A stretch of 44,505 nucleotides of DNA from an uncultured Collinsella sp. Lineage in GTDB: Bacteria > Actinomycetota > Coriobacteriia > Coriobacteriales > Coriobacteriaceae. The position numbers and the translations under genes were made by a program. This document shows, piece after piece, positions 16,667 through 25,551 of the stretch. The notes below the pieces were generated by a model. It was given only the letters and a program-made list of their open reading frames with translations, made no database searches and was not told where the DNA came from. The DNA lies in the NCBI GenBank assembly GCA_959027945.1, contig CAUFRO010000016.1, forward strand, positions 1 to 44,505. Direction: 5' to 3'. Positions within the stretch are counted from its first letter, which is position 1. Each line of letters starts with the position of its first letter.

Positions 16667-17480
16667 CTGGCTTGCGGCCGAGGAGCGATATGAGCCCGTG
16701 GGGGCTCGGCATCGTGTGATGCAAAAGAATGTCCTGCACCTGGCGAGCCTGCTTGAGCGGGTTCGCCTGGGTGGAGGCGCGCACGAGGGCGGGTCGATGG
16801 TCGACCGCGCCCTTTCTTGCGTTTCGGCTCCGGTGCGCCTGGTGGGGATGTTCGTTTGCGTCCTGTGCGTGTGTCTGACGCAGAGCCCTCTGTACCTCAT
16901 GTTGATGGCGGCTATCGCGCTGGTGCTCGTTGCCGTGCGCCCCGTACGCGGGCTGCGGGCAACCTTTGTGCCGGCGCTTGGCGCTGCAGGGCTCGCGGTG
17001 GTTCTGGTACTGCTCGCCTTGCTGCTGGACACTTCTGCCGCGGGCGCCATGCTCAAGATCGCGCTCAAGACGTTTATTAATGTGTCGCTGGTGCTGGGTG
17101 TTTCGTGGACGCTCACCTGGAGCCGCATGTCGGCGGCGCTCAAAATGCTGCACCTGCCCGACGAGGTTATCTTTACGTTTGATATGGCGCTCAAGCATAT
17201 TGAGGTGCTGGGACGCACGGCGCACGATCTGTGCGAATCGGTCATGCTACGCAGCGTCGGTTCCGCGCCTGCGGGTTTTTCGCGCACCGATTCGCTGGCG
17301 GGTATCATGGGCATGACGTTTATCAAGGCGATGGAATGCAGCCGCGCGATGGACGAGGCCATGCTGTGTCGCGGCTTCGCCGGCGTGTATCCGGCGCTTG
17401 CACGGAGCGGCTTTGGCTGGCACGATGCGGTTTACGCGGCCGTTGTGGCGTTGCTCGCCGTGTTGTGCGCGGTGCTGTAG
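16644..17480 (+). CDS. cbiQ: ECF transporter transmembrane component T (CbiQ)
   Basis: This is the membrane scaffold that couples CbiM to the ATPase. The protein has 278 residues with about five or six transmembrane segments between residues ~55 and 278. Toward the C-terminus, MECSRAMDEAMLCRGFAG corresponds to the conserved A-x-x-x-R-G coupling motif of T-components. I chose the ATG at 16644 because AAGGAAAG lies at a suitable distance; an in-frame GTG two codons earlier is less well placed. The start lies inside the end of cbiM, which indicates translational coupling. Confidence 0.92.
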   Translation: MAIAELPSWLAAEERYEPVGARHRVMQKNVLHLASLLERVRLGGGAHEGGSMVDRALSCVSAPVRLVGMFVCVLCVCLTQSPLYLMLMAAIALVLVAVRPVRGLRATFVPALGAAGLAVVLVLLALLLDTSAAGAMLKIALKTFINVSLVLGVSWTLTWSRMSAALKMLHLPDEVIFTFDMALKHIEVLGRTAHDLCESVMLRSVGSAPAGFSRTDSLAGIMGMTFIKAMECSRAMDEAMLCRGFAGVYPALARSGFGWHDAVYAAVVALLAVLCAVL

Positions 17481-17524
17481 CGCGGACGGTCGAACCGTTG
17501 ATGTGAGTAGGGAAGGGCGACGTT

Positions 17525-18295
17525 TTGGCAAACGATACGAATAACGCGATGGGTGCGAGCGGTGCTGCCGGCGCCGAGGTCACGCCGCTCATCGAGTTTC
17601 GCGACGTGGTGTTTTCCTATGCGGGTCATACGGTGGTCGATGGCGTTTCATTGCAGGTGAACCGTGGAGAGCTCGTTGCTCTGCTTGGTCCTAACGGCTG
17701 CGGCAAGACGACGATTATGCGTCTTATCAACGGCCTTGAGCTTGCGGACGCGGGTGCGTACCTGTTCGACGGGCATGCGGTCGATGCGGCGTTTCTAAAG
17801 GATTCTGCGGCCGCTCAGCGTTTTCATCAGCGCGTGGGCTTTGTGTTCCAGAATGCCGACGCCCAGCTGTTCTGCGCTACGGTGGGCGAGGAAGTTGCTT
17901 TTGGTCCCGCGCAGATGGGGCTGCCGGCAGACGAGCTCGAGCGCCGCGTGCGCGATGCCATGGAGCTGTTCCAGGTTGCCGACCTTGTCGACGTCTCTCC
18001 CTATCAGCTCTCGGGCGGGCAAAAGAAGCGCGTTGCGCTGGCTGCGGTGGTGTCGATGAACCCGGATATCCTGGTGCTCGATGAGCCCACCAATGGGCTC
18101 GACGAGGATTCATGCGACATCGTGGTCAACTTCTTGCTGGCCTACGTCGCGGCGGGTAAGACGGTCTTGATGAGCACGCATCACCAGGATTTGGTGCGAC
18201 GCCTGGGTGCCCGTGCAATCTATATCGATCGATATCACCATGTGGTCGAGGCGTCTTCGTCGTCGTATGGAACTGAAAACGGTGCTACGGACTAG
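17525..18295 (+). CDS. cbiO: ECF transporter ATP-binding protein (CbiO)
   Basis: This 256-residue ABC ATPase powers cobalt import with CbiM and CbiQ. Walker A is GPNGCGKTT (Lys61), the signature is LSGGQKKRVA, Walker B is ILVLDEPTNGLD (Glu187) and the switch His is in STHH. The start is taken as TTG 17525, with GGAAGGG upstream; the ATG at 17549 is the alternative. The single ATPase gene implies a homodimer, as in other cbiMQO loci. It lies 44 bp after cbiQ in the same operon. Confidence 0.93.
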   Translation: MANDTNNAMGASGAAGAEVTPLIEFRDVVFSYAGHTVVDGVSLQVNRGELVALLGPNGCGKTTIMRLINGLELADAGAYLFDGHAVDAAFLKDSAAAQRFHQRVGFVFQNADAQLFCATVGEEVAFGPAQMGLPADELERRVRDAMELFQVADLVDVSPYQLSGGQKKRVALAAVVSMNPDILVLDEPTNGLDEDSCDIVVNFLLAYVAAGKTVLMSTHHQDLVRRLGARAIYIDRYHHVVEASSSSYGTENGATD

Positions 18296-18375
18296 TTGCT
18301 GCGTAGAGCGTGCGTAGCCGTCCGCGCGGCTTTGCCGTGATGGTATAGTTATCCAGGTTTTTTATGGGGGTGGCT

Positions 18376-19224
18376 ATGCCAAGCTGGAACATTCATATCG
18401 CTCAGACGGAGCGTTTGCTGGAGCGCACTGGTGCGCTTGCCAATAGCGTGCGCGACCGCAATGCCTTTTTGTTTGGCTGCGTGGTTCCGGATATCTTCGT
18501 GGGCTATATGGTCCCTGGCATCGCCGATCCCATCCCGTACCGCATTACGCACTTTGCAAAGCCCGAGCCTATCCCTAAGCCTCGTGAGCATGAGTTCTGG
18601 GATACCTATGTGGCACCGTTGCTTAAAAGTTCGCCCACCGGTGCGCCAGCCGCGGCGACCTCGATTATCGAGGAACGCGAGCGACTGAACCGCGTGCACT
18701 ATCCCCAGCGCTACAAGGATGCCGAGCCGGTTGTCGGTCCCAGCGCTCGTGAGTTCTCGCTTGCGTCCGAGGACGTGGCGCAGTCGTTGCTTGATTTGAC
18801 ACTGGGTGTCTGGTCGCATCTGGTGGCCGATACCGTATGGAATACACGCGTGAATCAGTACCTGGAGGCGCACGGCGGCAAGCCGTGCGAGGAATTCCGC
18901 ATTAAAAAGCAAGGCGACTTTGACTGGTTTGGCAAGACGCTCGGCATTGTTTCGATTCCGCGCGCGACCGATCGCCTGTATACCGCTGCGGCACGTTTTG
19001 GGCAGTATCCCATCCATAAGGAGTATGTGCTCAAGACCATCGGCGTTATGCACGAGATCGTGCGCGAAAACCCCGGCGAGCCCGATCATCCGCCGTATCG
19101 CCTGCTAACCGAGGAGTTTTTCGATGCAACGTTTACCGAGGTCATCGAGCTGACCGAGGCAGGATTTGCGGCTCGCGTTGCCGCTTCTGACATTCCCGCA
19201 GTCCCCCTGATCGCTAGCTGCTAG
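18376..19224 (+). CDS. Zinc-dependent phospholipase C-family protein
   Basis: The 282-residue protein begins MPSWNIHIAQTERLL and contains AFLFGCVVPDI and LGVWSHLVADTVWN. In the zinc-dependent phospholipase C fold (PF00882-like), these regions supply the Trp1/His and H-x-x-x-D metal ligands. No signal peptide is visible, so it is probably cytoplasmic, unlike secreted clostridial phospholipase C. The substrate is unknown. The ATG at 18376 has GGGGGTGG just upstream; the ATG at 18364 has no ribosome-binding site. A TATAGT -10-like box is at 18344-18349. The stop codon overlaps that of the convergent gene by four bases. Confidence 0.8.
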   Translation: MPSWNIHIAQTERLLERTGALANSVRDRNAFLFGCVVPDIFVGYMVPGIADPIPYRITHFAKPEPIPKPREHEFWDTYVAPLLKSSPTGAPAAATSIIEERERLNRVHYPQRYKDAEPVVGPSAREFSLASEDVAQSLLDLTLGVWSHLVADTVWNTRVNQYLEAHGGKPCEEFRIKKQGDFDWFGKTLGIVSIPRATDRLYTAAARFGQYPIHKEYVLKTIGVMHEIVRENPGEPDHPPYRLLTEEFFDATFTEVIELTEAGFAARVAASDIPAVPLIASC

Positions 19225-20294
19225 CCGGCCGGCTTAACGGTGAACAGTTCAACCCAATCGACCAACAGCTCCCGTCGCAGGGCATTTTCAGCGGTACGTT
19301 CCTGATCGGTCTTTGGGATGTAGGGGAGCCCCGCCTTTTTATGAATGAGCTCGGCGATGTTGTTAAAGCTCTTCTTGTCCTTGATCTGGTCGTAGGTAAT
19401 TTGTATGACATCGTAGCCCATGCTGGTGAGCGCGGTGGTGCGTTCGGCATCGGAGAGGCTTGCGGCTTCGCCATCGTGGGCGGAGCGGCCTTGGCATTCC
19501 AAAATGACGCCCATGCTGTCGGTGGCGCTCTCGATGAGGATATCGGCGTAGCAGCAGGTTTTGTCATACAGCGAGCGCGCGGCGTCGCTGAGTGGGATGC
19601 GCACGTTGTTGGTGATGCCGATACCCAGGTCGCCCTCGTCACGGGGGAGTGAGACGAGTATGGATGTTTGGACTTCGAAAGGCGAGGCGGTCTGCCCCGT
19701 CATGTGCTCGGCCGCCCAGCGGAGCTGCTTAACGCCGCGCAGGCCTGCGGCCTGCTTAGCGAACGCGGCAATATCCGCCGCGCTGAGGAGCGGTTGGCGC
19801 TTCCACAGGTTGGTGTCATTGCCCTTGGTGTCGTTAACTCGCTCCCAGCCGCAGTTGGGTGGAATGAGCTTAAGCGAAATAGATTCATCGAGTTGTTGCT
19901 GCGTTCGCTCGCAGGGCTTAAACACTGCAAAGGAGCCGCACATCTCGTAGCAAGCCATGAGTAACTGGTTGCGTGAGACCTTCGCAGCAAGGTTGAGCAG
20001 CGTAAACTCGGGCGACGTGACATCAAATCCATGCTCAGTCTGCCTAAACGACCCAGGAGGTGGCTCTTGGGTCAGGAGATGCGATTTAAACAGGCTTCGC
20101 GACCCGGATTGTGCCCGGGTGAATACAAGCCTGTGAAGCGGTGCGTGAAGCAGGTCTTTTACAACCGCATGACTTCTGAGGCCGCAACATCTGCGATCCA
20201 TATTGCCAAGGCTAATGGCAGGGTAAAGACCCAGTATTTGCGGCGGGATGCGGTGATAGTTAAAAGCAGTTTGGCCGCATAGCGTCAGATCCAC
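19221..20294 (-). CDS. Hypothetical protein with PD-(D/E)xK-nuclease-like C-terminus
   Basis: The protein has 357 residues. The GTG start at 20294 follows an AGGAGG site five bases upstream. Residues 1-200 are unfamiliar, but their TSPEFTLLNLA segment resembles the linker of AbiEi-like / DUF559-type proteins of actinobacteria. Residues ~250-330 contain YADILIES...VILECQG followed by YDVIQITYDQI. That is the D...ExQ/K arrangement of endonuclease-like folds related to Vsr/DUF559. Activity is inferred only from this pattern. The gene stands alone, next to a 128-bp inverted repeat, and its function is unknown. Confidence 0.7.
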   Translation of the reverse strand: MDLTLCGQTAFNYHRIPPQILGLYPAISLGNMDRRCCGLRSHAVVKDLLHAPLHRLVFTRAQSGSRSLFKSHLLTQEPPPGSFRQTEHGFDVTSPEFTLLNLAAKVSRNQLLMACYEMCGSFAVFKPCERTQQQLDESISLKLIPPNCGWERVNDTKGNDTNLWKRQPLLSAADIAAFAKQAAGLRGVKQLRWAAEHMTGQTASPFEVQTSILVSLPRDEGDLGIGITNNVRIPLSDAARSLYDKTCCYADILIESATDSMGVILECQGRSAHDGEAASLSDAERTTALTSMGYDVIQITYDQIKDKKSFNNIAELIHKKAGLPYIPKTDQERTAENALRRELLVDWVELFTVKPAG

Positions 20295-20347
20295 GATGCC
20301 CTCCTGGCTGAAAAGCGTGCCTATGGATTAAGGAGTGCCAGCGTCAA

Positions 20348-20475
20348 TTCGGAAGTATGCGGCAAAATCTGAACCCTGTGAGCAGACCTGGCTTTTGAGG
20401 CTAGTTTATCAGGCATTTTGTTGCGAAAAAACGGGGTGTGCTCGGAGGTCTCAGAATTTGCCGCATACTTCCGAA
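20348..20475. repeat. 128-bp element bounded by 25-bp inverted repeats
   Basis: The arm at 20348-20372 (starting TTCGGAAGTATGCGGCAAA) is the reverse complement of 20451-20475 with a single mismatch. The 78 bp between them is non-coding and carries a smaller AGACCT/AGGTCT pair. It has the shape of a MITE-like repeat or a large RNA hairpin. No open frame of note is present between 20295 and 20653. Confidence 0.75.
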
Positions 20476-20653
20476 AACGTGGCTGATCTTGACCTTGCTA
20501 AAACGATATAGCAGCTCTGCACGGGGTGTGGGTTTGCCGCCGGGCGAACACTTTTGGAGCCAGGAGTCCTAGTTCTGGGCCTTGAAGGGCGGATTTCGCG
20601 CTTTTGGTAAAGAAATGGGCGCGTGTTTTGCCGTGCCCCGGCTTTAGCGCACA

Positions 20654-20691
20654 GAAAAAGGGCCCGGAAGGCGAAGCCTTCCGGGCCCTTT
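20654..20691 (-). terminator. pyk terminator
   Basis: A perfect 16-bp stem pairs 20657-20672 with 20676-20691 around a GAA loop. On the minus strand it ends in a T-run followed by CTG. Confidence 0.92.
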
Positions 20692-20719
20692 GCAATGCAA
20701 GTCTGCTTGCAAGTGCGAT

Positions 20720-22180
20720 TTAGCGCACCTGAGCGACGTAAGCGACGTTGGTCGAGGAGACCTTGTCCTCGAGCTGGACGCTCATGCGGGGATCGCCGGC
20801 GGTAGCGACGGTCAGGTCGCCAGTCTCGACGTAGCCGAGCTCCTTAGCGGTCTCGATCGCCTTGACGATCGTGCCGTTGACGGTGCCCTGGGTGATCTCG
20901 GCCTGGTGCGGGATAACGCCCCAGTACATAATCATCTGCTGGACGGCCCACTCGTGGCGGGAGAACGCGCAGATCGGCATGTTGGGACGGAAGTGCGAGA
21001 TCAGGCGAGCGGTACGACCGGTGGTCGTCGGCACGGTGATGCACTTGGCGCCAACGGTGGTAGCCATGTTCACAGCGGACATACCCACAACGTTGTTGAC
21101 GACGCGGGTGCCGTGAGCGTCAGCCGGAACCTCGAGCGGAGCGTGAGCCGGGAGGTACTTCTCAGTCTCGAGAGCAATGCTGGCCTGCATCTTAACGGCC
21201 TCGACCGGGTACTTACCGGCAGCGGACTCGCCAGAGAGCATAACGGCGTCGGTGCCGTCGTAGATGGCGTTAGCAACGTCGGCAACCTCGGCGCGCGTCG
21301 GGCGCGGGTTCTGCTGCATGGAGTCGAGCATCTGCGTAGCGGTGATAACGGGCTTGTAGGCCGCGTTGCACTTGGCGATGATCTCCTTCTGGATGTGCGG
21401 AACGAGCTCGGGCTTGATCTCGATGCCCAGGTCGCCACGGGCGACCATGATGCCGTCGGAAGCCTCGAGAATCTCGTCGAAGTTCTCGACGCCCAGGGCG
21501 CACTCGATCTTCGGGAAGATCGTCACGTGCTCGCCGCCGTTCTCGCGGCAAAGCTCGCGGATGCCGCGGACGGACTCGCCGTCACGGATGAAGGAAGCGG
21601 CGATGTAGTCGATGTTCTCGGTCAGGCCAAAGAGGATGTCCTGACGATCGCGCTCGGTGATGGCGGGCAGCGAGATGTTGACGTTGGGCATGTTGACGCC
21701 CTTGCGCTCGCCGATCAGGCCGTCGTTCTTAACGACGCAGGTCATGTCCTGGCCGTCGACGGACTCGACCTCGAGGGCAACCAGACCGTCATCGATCAGG
21801 ATAAGGGAGCCCTTCTCGACCTCGGAGGGCAGAGCCAGGTAGTCGAGGGAGATGTGCTCAGAGGTGCCGTGGAAATCTTCGGACGTGGGCTGAGCGGTGA
21901 CGACGATCTTGTCGCCGGTCTTGACGGCAACCTTCTTGCCGTCGACCAAAAGGCCGGTGCGGACCTCGGGGCCCTTGGTGTCGAGCAGGATGCCGACGGG
22001 CATGCCGAGCTCCTTGGAAATACGACGGACGCGCTCGATGCGACCGTGGTGCTCGTCGTAGGATCCGTGCGAGAAGTTAAAACGGGCGACGTTCATGCCC
22101 GCCTTGATCATCTCGCGGATGGTCTCGTCGCTATCGCAGGCGGGACCCATGGTGCATACAATCTTGGTGCGCTTGTACAT
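20720..22180 (-). CDS. pyk: Pyruvate kinase
   Basis: Pyruvate kinase transfers phosphate from PEP to ADP at the last step of glycolysis in the cytoplasm. The 486 residues match the standard bacterial form without an extra C-terminal PEP-utiliser domain. The N-terminus YKRTKIVCTMGPA, the ARFNFSHGS substrate loop and the LDTKGPEVRTG block are intact. The catalytic Lys lies in TIFPKIECALG (Lys224) and the metal-binding segment is GIMVARGDLGIE. The C-terminal allosteric domain is complete. The ATG follows GGAGGT. A promoter and a strong terminator show that it is transcribed alone. Confidence 0.97.
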   Translation of the reverse strand: MYKRTKIVCTMGPACDSDETIREMIKAGMNVARFNFSHGSYDEHHGRIERVRRISKELGMPVGILLDTKGPEVRTGLLVDGKKVAVKTGDKIVVTAQPTSEDFHGTSEHISLDYLALPSEVEKGSLILIDDGLVALEVESVDGQDMTCVVKNDGLIGERKGVNMPNVNISLPAITERDRQDILFGLTENIDYIAASFIRDGESVRGIRELCRENGGEHVTIFPKIECALGVENFDEILEASDGIMVARGDLGIEIKPELVPHIQKEIIAKCNAAYKPVITATQMLDSMQQNPRPTRAEVADVANAIYDGTDAVMLSGESAAGKYPVEAVKMQASIALETEKYLPAHAPLEVPADAHGTRVVNNVVGMSAVNMATTVGAKCITVPTTTGRTARLISHFRPNMPICAFSRHEWAVQQMIMYWGVIPHQAEITQGTVNGTIVKAIETAKELGYVETGDLTVATAGDPRMSVQLEDKVSSTNVAYVAQVR

Positions 22181-22243
22181 TCAGACCTCCATCTGACATC
22201 GTCTTGCGCTGATAGATAAACCATAAGAAATTAAACTGAGATG

Positions 22244-22274
22244 ATTATAACGAAATGCCGACCGAATACCTCAA
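22244..22274 (-). promoter_or_regulatory. Candidate pyk promoter
   Basis: On the minus strand TTGAGG (22274-22269) and a consensus TATAAT (22249-22244) are separated by 19 bases. The region 22181-22500 is AT-rich and has no convincing gene. Confidence 0.55.
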
Positions 22275-22560
22275 AAAATCGACCGTATGCCGAATTAGAA
22301 GTTCATTTTTTGCGGTAAAAACGGTATATGAAAAATCTTTACCAACCGTTCTGACCGCTGCTATCTGGGCGATATTTCAGTTTGATGATGCACCGAAGAA
22401 AAAACGTTTTATCAATGTTGAGCATCACACGGTCTGCATCGTTGCACTCGAGCCGTGTTTCCAATTGGAATGTTTTGGCTAGACGCGCCGCTTTGGGGTA
22501 CCATAGCCCCACTATCAACTGCCGCTCAGCACGGCAGCCTTGATGAGCCCTTGCCCTTCT

Positions 22561-22610
22561 CCTGGGAATTATGATCGGGCATCAATCTGCTGAGTGGCCC
22601 GAATCCCAGG
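22561..22610 (+). promoter_or_regulatory. Leader hairpin covering the ribosome-binding site of the P-ATPase gene
   Basis: CCTGGGA (22561-22567) pairs with TCCCAGG (22604-22610), and CGGGC (22576-22580) pairs with GCCCG (22597-22601). The outer 3' strand includes the first AGG of the AGGAGGGG ribosome-binding site (22608-22615). This could be a translational control structure. It matches no riboswitch class that I recognise, including yybP-ykoY. Confidence 0.5.
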
Positions 22611-22622
22611 AGGGGACTCTAT

Positions 22623-25304
22623 ATGCAAAAGGAATACCTGTCCGCCGCGGCGGAGGTACTCAGCGACCAAGGTGTCGATGAGAACCTCGGCCTGAGCAAC
22701 GACGAGGCGTCGTCGCGCCTCGCCAAGACAGGCCCTAACAAGCTCGAGGAAGCCGAGAAGACGCCGTTGTGGAAGCGCTTCTTTGAGCAGATGGCCGACC
22801 CCATGGTTATCATGCTGATCGTTGCCGCCGTCATCAGCGCGCTCACGGGCATGGTCAAGGGCGAGGCGGACTTTGCCGATGTCGCCATCATCATGTTCGT
22901 CGTTATCGTCAACTCGGTGCTGGGCGTGGTTCAGGAGGCTAAAAGCGAGGAGGCCCTCGAGGCCCTGCAGGAGATGAGCGCGGCGCAGTCCAAGGTGCTG
23001 CGCGACGGCAAGCTCGTGCACCTGCCGAGCGCCGAGCTCGTGCCCGGCGATGTGATCATGCTCGAGGCGGGCGACTCCGTCCCGGCCGACTGCCGTGTGC
23101 TCGAGAGCGCCACGATGAAGATCGAGGAGGCCGCCCTTACCGGCGAGTCCGTGCCCGTCGAGAAGCATGCCAACGTCATTGAGCTCGCCGCCGGCATCGA
23201 CGACGTGCCGCTCGGCGACCGCAAGAACATGTGCTACATGGGTTCCACCGTGGTATACGGCCGCGGTCGCGCCGTCGTGGTCGGCACCGGTATGAACACC
23301 GAGATGGGCAAGATCGCCGGCGCCCTGGCCGAGGCCAAGGAAGAGCTCACGCCGCTGCAGGTGAAGCTCGCCGAGCTCAGCCGCATCCTTACCATCATGG
23401 TTATCGTCATCTGCGTCGTCATCTTTGGCGTCGACATCATCCGTCACGGCGTGGGCAACGTCCTCACCGACCCGACAGCCTTGCTCGATACCTTTATGGT
23501 CGCCGTCTCGCTCGCCGTCGCTGCCATCCCCGAGGGCCTGGTCGCCGTCGTGACCATCGTGCTGTCGCTTGGCGTGACCAAGATGGCCAAGCGCCAGGCA
23601 ATCATCCGCAAGCTTTCCGCCGTCGAGACCCTTGGCTGCACACAGACCATCTGCTCCGACAAGACCGGTACCCTCACCCAGAACAAGATGACCGTCGTCA
23701 AGCACGAGCTCGCTGCGCCTAAGGAGAAGTTCCTGGCCGGCATGGCTCTGTGCTCCGACGCCCAGTGGGACGAGGAACTGGGCGAGGCTGTGGGTGAGCC
23801 GACCGAGTGTGCGCTCGTCAACGATGCCGGCAAGGCGGGGCTCACTGGCCTGACTGCCGAGCATCCGCGCGTGGGCGAGGCCCCGTTTGACTCGGGCCGC
23901 AAGATGATGTCCGTGGTCGTCGAGACCCTGGACGGCGAGTACGAGCAGTACACCAAGGGCGCGCCCGACGTGGTGATCGGCCTGTGTACCCATATCTACG
24001 AGGGCGACAAGGTTGTCCCCCTGACCGAGGAGCGTCGCGCCGAGCTCGTGGCCGCCAACAAGGCCATGGCCGACGAGGCCCTGCGCGTGCTGGCGCTGGC
24101 GAGCCGCACCTACACCGAGGTCCCGGCCGACTGCAGCCCCGCCGCGCTCGAGCATGACCTGGTCTTCTGCGGCCTGTCCGGCATGATTGACCCGGTCCGC
24201 CCCGAGGTCGCCGACGCCATCCGCGAGGCGCACGACGCCGGTATCCGCACCGTCATGATTACGGGCGACCACATCGACACCGCCGTGGCCATCGCCAAGC
24301 AGCTGGGCATCGTCACCGATCGCAGCCATGCCATCACCGGTGCCGACCTCGATCGCATGAGCGACGAGGAGCTCGACGCGCACATCGAGGACTACGGCGT
24401 GTACGCCCGCGTCCAGCCCGAGCACAAGACCCGCATCGTCGAGGCATGGAAGTCACGCGACCAGATCGTGGCCATGACGGGCGACGGCGTCAACGACGCC
24501 CCGTCCATCAAACGCGCCGACATCGGCGTGGGCATGGGCATCACCGGTACCGACGTCACCAAGAACGTCGCCGACATGGTACTTGCCGACGACAACTTCG
24601 CCACCATCATCGGTGCCTGCGAAGAGGGGCGCCGCATCTACGACAACATCCGCAAGGTCATCCAGTTCCTGCTTTCGGCCAACCTTGCCGAGGTGTTCTC
24701 GGTGTTTATCGCCACGCTCATCGGCTTTACCATCTTTCAGCCGGTGCAGCTGCTGTGGGTGAACCTGGTCACCGACTGCTTCCCCGCGCTCGCGCTGGGC
24801 ATGGAGGATGCCGAGGGCGACATCATGAAGCGCAAGCCGCGCAACGCCAAGGACGGCGTCTTTGCCGGACATATGGGTCTGGACTGCGTGGTCCAGGGCC
24901 TGATCATCACCGTGCTGGTGCTGGCGAGCTTCTTTGTGGGCGTGTACTTTGACATGGGCTACATCCACATCGCCGATATGATCGCCGGCAATGCCGACGA
25001 GGAAGGCGTGATGATGGCGTTCATCACGCTCAACATGGTCGAGATTTTCCACTGCTTCAATATGCGCAGCCGTCGTGCGTCGCTGTTCACCATGAAGAAG
25101 CAGAACAAGTGGCTGTGGGCTTCCGCCGCGCTGGCACTGGTGCTGACGGTGATCGTGACCGTGCAGCCGACGCTTGCCGAGATGTTCTTCGGCCCTGTGA
25201 CGCTTGAGCTCAAGGGCGTTCTTGCCGCGCTGGGTCTGGCCTTCCTGATCATCCCGCTTATGGAGATCTACAAGGCGATCATGCGCGCGGTCGAGAAGGA
25301 GTAA
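22623..25304 (+). CDS. Calcium-type P-type cation ATPase
   Basis: The 893-residue membrane pump has the P2-type (SERCA/PMCA-like) plan. It has an N-terminal cation-ATPase domain, TM1-2, actuator domain with LTGESVPVEK, and TM3-4. The phosphorylation loop is CSDKTGTLTQNK (Asp346). The nucleotide domain and hinge MTGDGVNDAPSIK come next, then TM5-10. The TM4 motif AAIPEGL and TM6 motif NLVTDCFPALALG supply the usual Ca2+ ligands. Export of Ca2+ (possibly Mn2+) is likely. The ATG follows AGGAGGGG. A weak promoter candidate is TTGGCT (22475-22480), 18 bases, TACCAT (22499-22504). The gene is monocistronic, with a structured leader. Confidence 0.93.
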   Translation: MQKEYLSAAAEVLSDQGVDENLGLSNDEASSRLAKTGPNKLEEAEKTPLWKRFFEQMADPMVIMLIVAAVISALTGMVKGEADFADVAIIMFVVIVNSVLGVVQEAKSEEALEALQEMSAAQSKVLRDGKLVHLPSAELVPGDVIMLEAGDSVPADCRVLESATMKIEEAALTGESVPVEKHANVIELAAGIDDVPLGDRKNMCYMGSTVVYGRGRAVVVGTGMNTEMGKIAGALAEAKEELTPLQVKLAELSRILTIMVIVICVVIFGVDIIRHGVGNVLTDPTALLDTFMVAVSLAVAAIPEGLVAVVTIVLSLGVTKMAKRQAIIRKLSAVETLGCTQTICSDKTGTLTQNKMTVVKHELAAPKEKFLAGMALCSDAQWDEELGEAVGEPTECALVNDAGKAGLTGLTAEHPRVGEAPFDSGRKMMSVVVETLDGEYEQYTKGAPDVVIGLCTHIYEGDKVVPLTEERRAELVAANKAMADEALRVLALASRTYTEVPADCSPAALEHDLVFCGLSGMIDPVRPEVADAIREAHDAGIRTVMITGDHIDTAVAIAKQLGIVTDRSHAITGADLDRMSDEELDAHIEDYGVYARVQPEHKTRIVEAWKSRDQIVAMTGDGVNDAPSIKRADIGVGMGITGTDVTKNVADMVLADDNFATIIGACEEGRRIYDNIRKVIQFLLSANLAEVFSVFIATLIGFTIFQPVQLLWVNLVTDCFPALALGMEDAEGDIMKRKPRNAKDGVFAGHMGLDCVVQGLIITVLVLASFFVGVYFDMGYIHIADMIAGNADEEGVMMAFITLNMVEIFHCFNMRSRRASLFTMKKQNKWLWASAALALVLTVIVTVQPTLAEMFFGPVTLELKGVLAALGLAFLIIPLMEIYKAIMRAVEKE

Positions 25305-25315
25305 CGTACCTGTCC

Positions 25316-25410
25316 GGGCCCGACCGCCTGCGGGGTTTCCACGGGCACGTCCTCGCCGCTTTGCGGCTGCGGGATGTGCCCTTAGGAAACCCCTCCCGGC
25401 GGGCGGGCCC
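25316..25410. repeat. 95-bp long palindrome downstream of the P-ATPase gene
   Basis: Successive paired blocks fold into one long stem: GGGCCCG/CGGGCCC (25316-25322/25404-25410), CCGCC/GGCGG (25324-25328/25398-25402), GGGGTTTCC/GGAAACCCC (25332-25340/25385-25393), GGGCAC/GTGCCC (25343-25348/25376-25381), with a CCGC/GCGG tip. No T-run follows directly, so it looks more like a REP-type palindrome or mRNA-end structure than a simple terminator. Confidence 0.75.
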
Positions 25411-25469
25411 TGCGGTATCCTTGCTGGCTTTTCTCCCGTGCGGATGAAAAGGGCTGAGGGAAAGTTTGT

Positions 25470-25504
25470 GAGCTGGTCGGGCTTTGCCCGGCCAGCTCTT
25501 TTTG
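25470..25504 (+). terminator. Strong terminator upstream of rsgA
   Basis: A 13-bp stem pairs 25470-25482 with 25486-25498 around TTT (one G-T wobble), followed by TTTTTGATTT. It ends about 45 bp before the rsgA start. Confidence 0.9.
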
Positions 25505-25551
25505 ATTTAAAATACCTGCTCAGTTGTGATTTATGGTGCTGGGAGGCGCTT

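Noticed and set aside
22255..22482. 75-codon frame between pyk and the P-ATPase gene
   Set aside because: It has no ribosome-binding site, begins inside the likely pyk promoter and shows no family resemblance.
22501..22622. yybP-ykoY manganese riboswitch before the P-ATPase gene
   Set aside because: The position is right, but the conserved loop sequences of that class are not visible.
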